Shown: positions 31,980-32,124 of the stretch, piece by piece
Layout of the letters: every line of letters starts with the position of its first letter
How positions within the stretch are numbered: the stretch's first letter is position 1
Assembly (NCBI GenBank): GCA_031550095.1
Contig: JAVBOX010000179.1
Coordinates: 1-32,124 of the forward strand
Direction: 5' to 3'
DNA length: 32,124 bases
DNA from: Avichristensenella sp031550095
GTDB lineage: Bacteria; Bacillota; Clostridia; Christensenellales; Aristaeellaceae
Made by a program: the position numbers and the translations under genes
Notes under the pieces: model-generated
Seen by the model: only the letters and a program-made list of their open reading frames with translations
Databases searched by the model: none
What the model was told of the DNA's origin: nothing

Positions 31980-32124
31980 CTTGAGAATCTGGCCCTCAAA
32001 AAGGACAACTTTTTCAGCGCCCTCCACGGATTTTTGGAGCAGGTCCTCTAAATCGTTTCCTATCATCGCCTCGCCTTCCCGTACCCGGATCAACTTTGGA
32101 TGGGTGGCCGGATGCTTGGGGGTA
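31974..32124 (-). CDS. C-terminal 49 residues of an unidentified protein
   Basis: An open frame enters from the window edge and stops at TAA (31974-31976). The visible part starts TPKHPATHPKLIRVREG and ends VVLFEGQILKG. I do not recognise it. It has no membrane segment and a mixed charged composition, so it is probably a soluble protein. It is read in the same direction as the spoIIIA genes but is separated from them by a strong terminator. The codon composition looks like the rest of the window. Confidence 0.6.
   Translation of the reverse strand, partial: TPKHPATHPKLIRVREGEAMIGNDLEDLLQKSVEGAEKVVLFEGQILKG

Noticed and set aside
1..32124. CRISPR array, tRNA/rRNA genes, insertion sequences or prophage genes
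   Set aside because: Nothing of this kind was found. Coding genes fill the window with gaps rarely above 100 bases; the longest unassigned stretch, 9703-9768, is 66 bases and holds nothing I can name.

Overview
The window is a dense chromosomal segment from a spore-forming, GC-rich member of the Firmicutes, most likely class Clostridia. It carries a complete spoIIIAA-AH operon next to asp23/amaP/nusB/folD/xseAB/ispA, plus obg, yhbY and queT. Almost every gene is on the minus strand. I see no rRNA, tRNA, CRISPR array, IS element or prophage. Many neighbouring genes share ATGA, GTGA or TAATG stop-start overlaps. Genus cannot be fixed from the sequence alone.

Layout from right to left, the direction of most transcription. 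(1) The tail of an unidentified gene (31974-32124) ends in a hairpin terminator that is interlocked with a probable sigma-E promoter. (2) That promoter leads into a secreted L,D-transpeptidase-like gene lacking its catalytic residues, then spoIIIAA-AB-AC-AD-AE-AF-AG-AH. SpoIIIAF and SpoIIIAG are both unusually small. (3) A vegetative-type promoter at 26817-26845 starts asp23, amaP, DUF2273, nusB and a TsaD-like gene, followed by folD, xseA, xseB, ispA, a DUF212 membrane protein, obg and yhbY. (4) A plus-strand pair (17396-18411) encodes a DUF1540 Cys-rich protein and an unrecognised membrane protein with a possible Mrr-like middle domain. (5) queT is divergent from that pair. (6) A likely operon runs guaA, HPr-kinase-like protein, signal-peptidase-like S24/S26 protein, ABC exporter, class II aldolase, nagZ, and closes with a terminator at 9681-9702. 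GuaA is internally deleted and lacks the glutaminase active site. (7) A nitroreductase, DUF4097, copZ, copA copper-type operon follows. (8) A clear promoter at 5810-5838 starts a 2-oxoacid dehydrogenase operon: E2, E3, a fused alpha/beta E1, then the start of pgi.

The most interesting signals are the glutaminase-less GuaA, the L,D-transpeptidase pseudoenzyme that leads the spoIIIA operon, the promoter/terminator interlock in front of it, the stripped-down SpoIIIAF and SpoIIIAG, and the HprK-like/signal-peptidase/ABC cassette, which looks like a peptide maturation and export module with no visible precursor. All functional statements come from reading motifs by eye; no database search was run.
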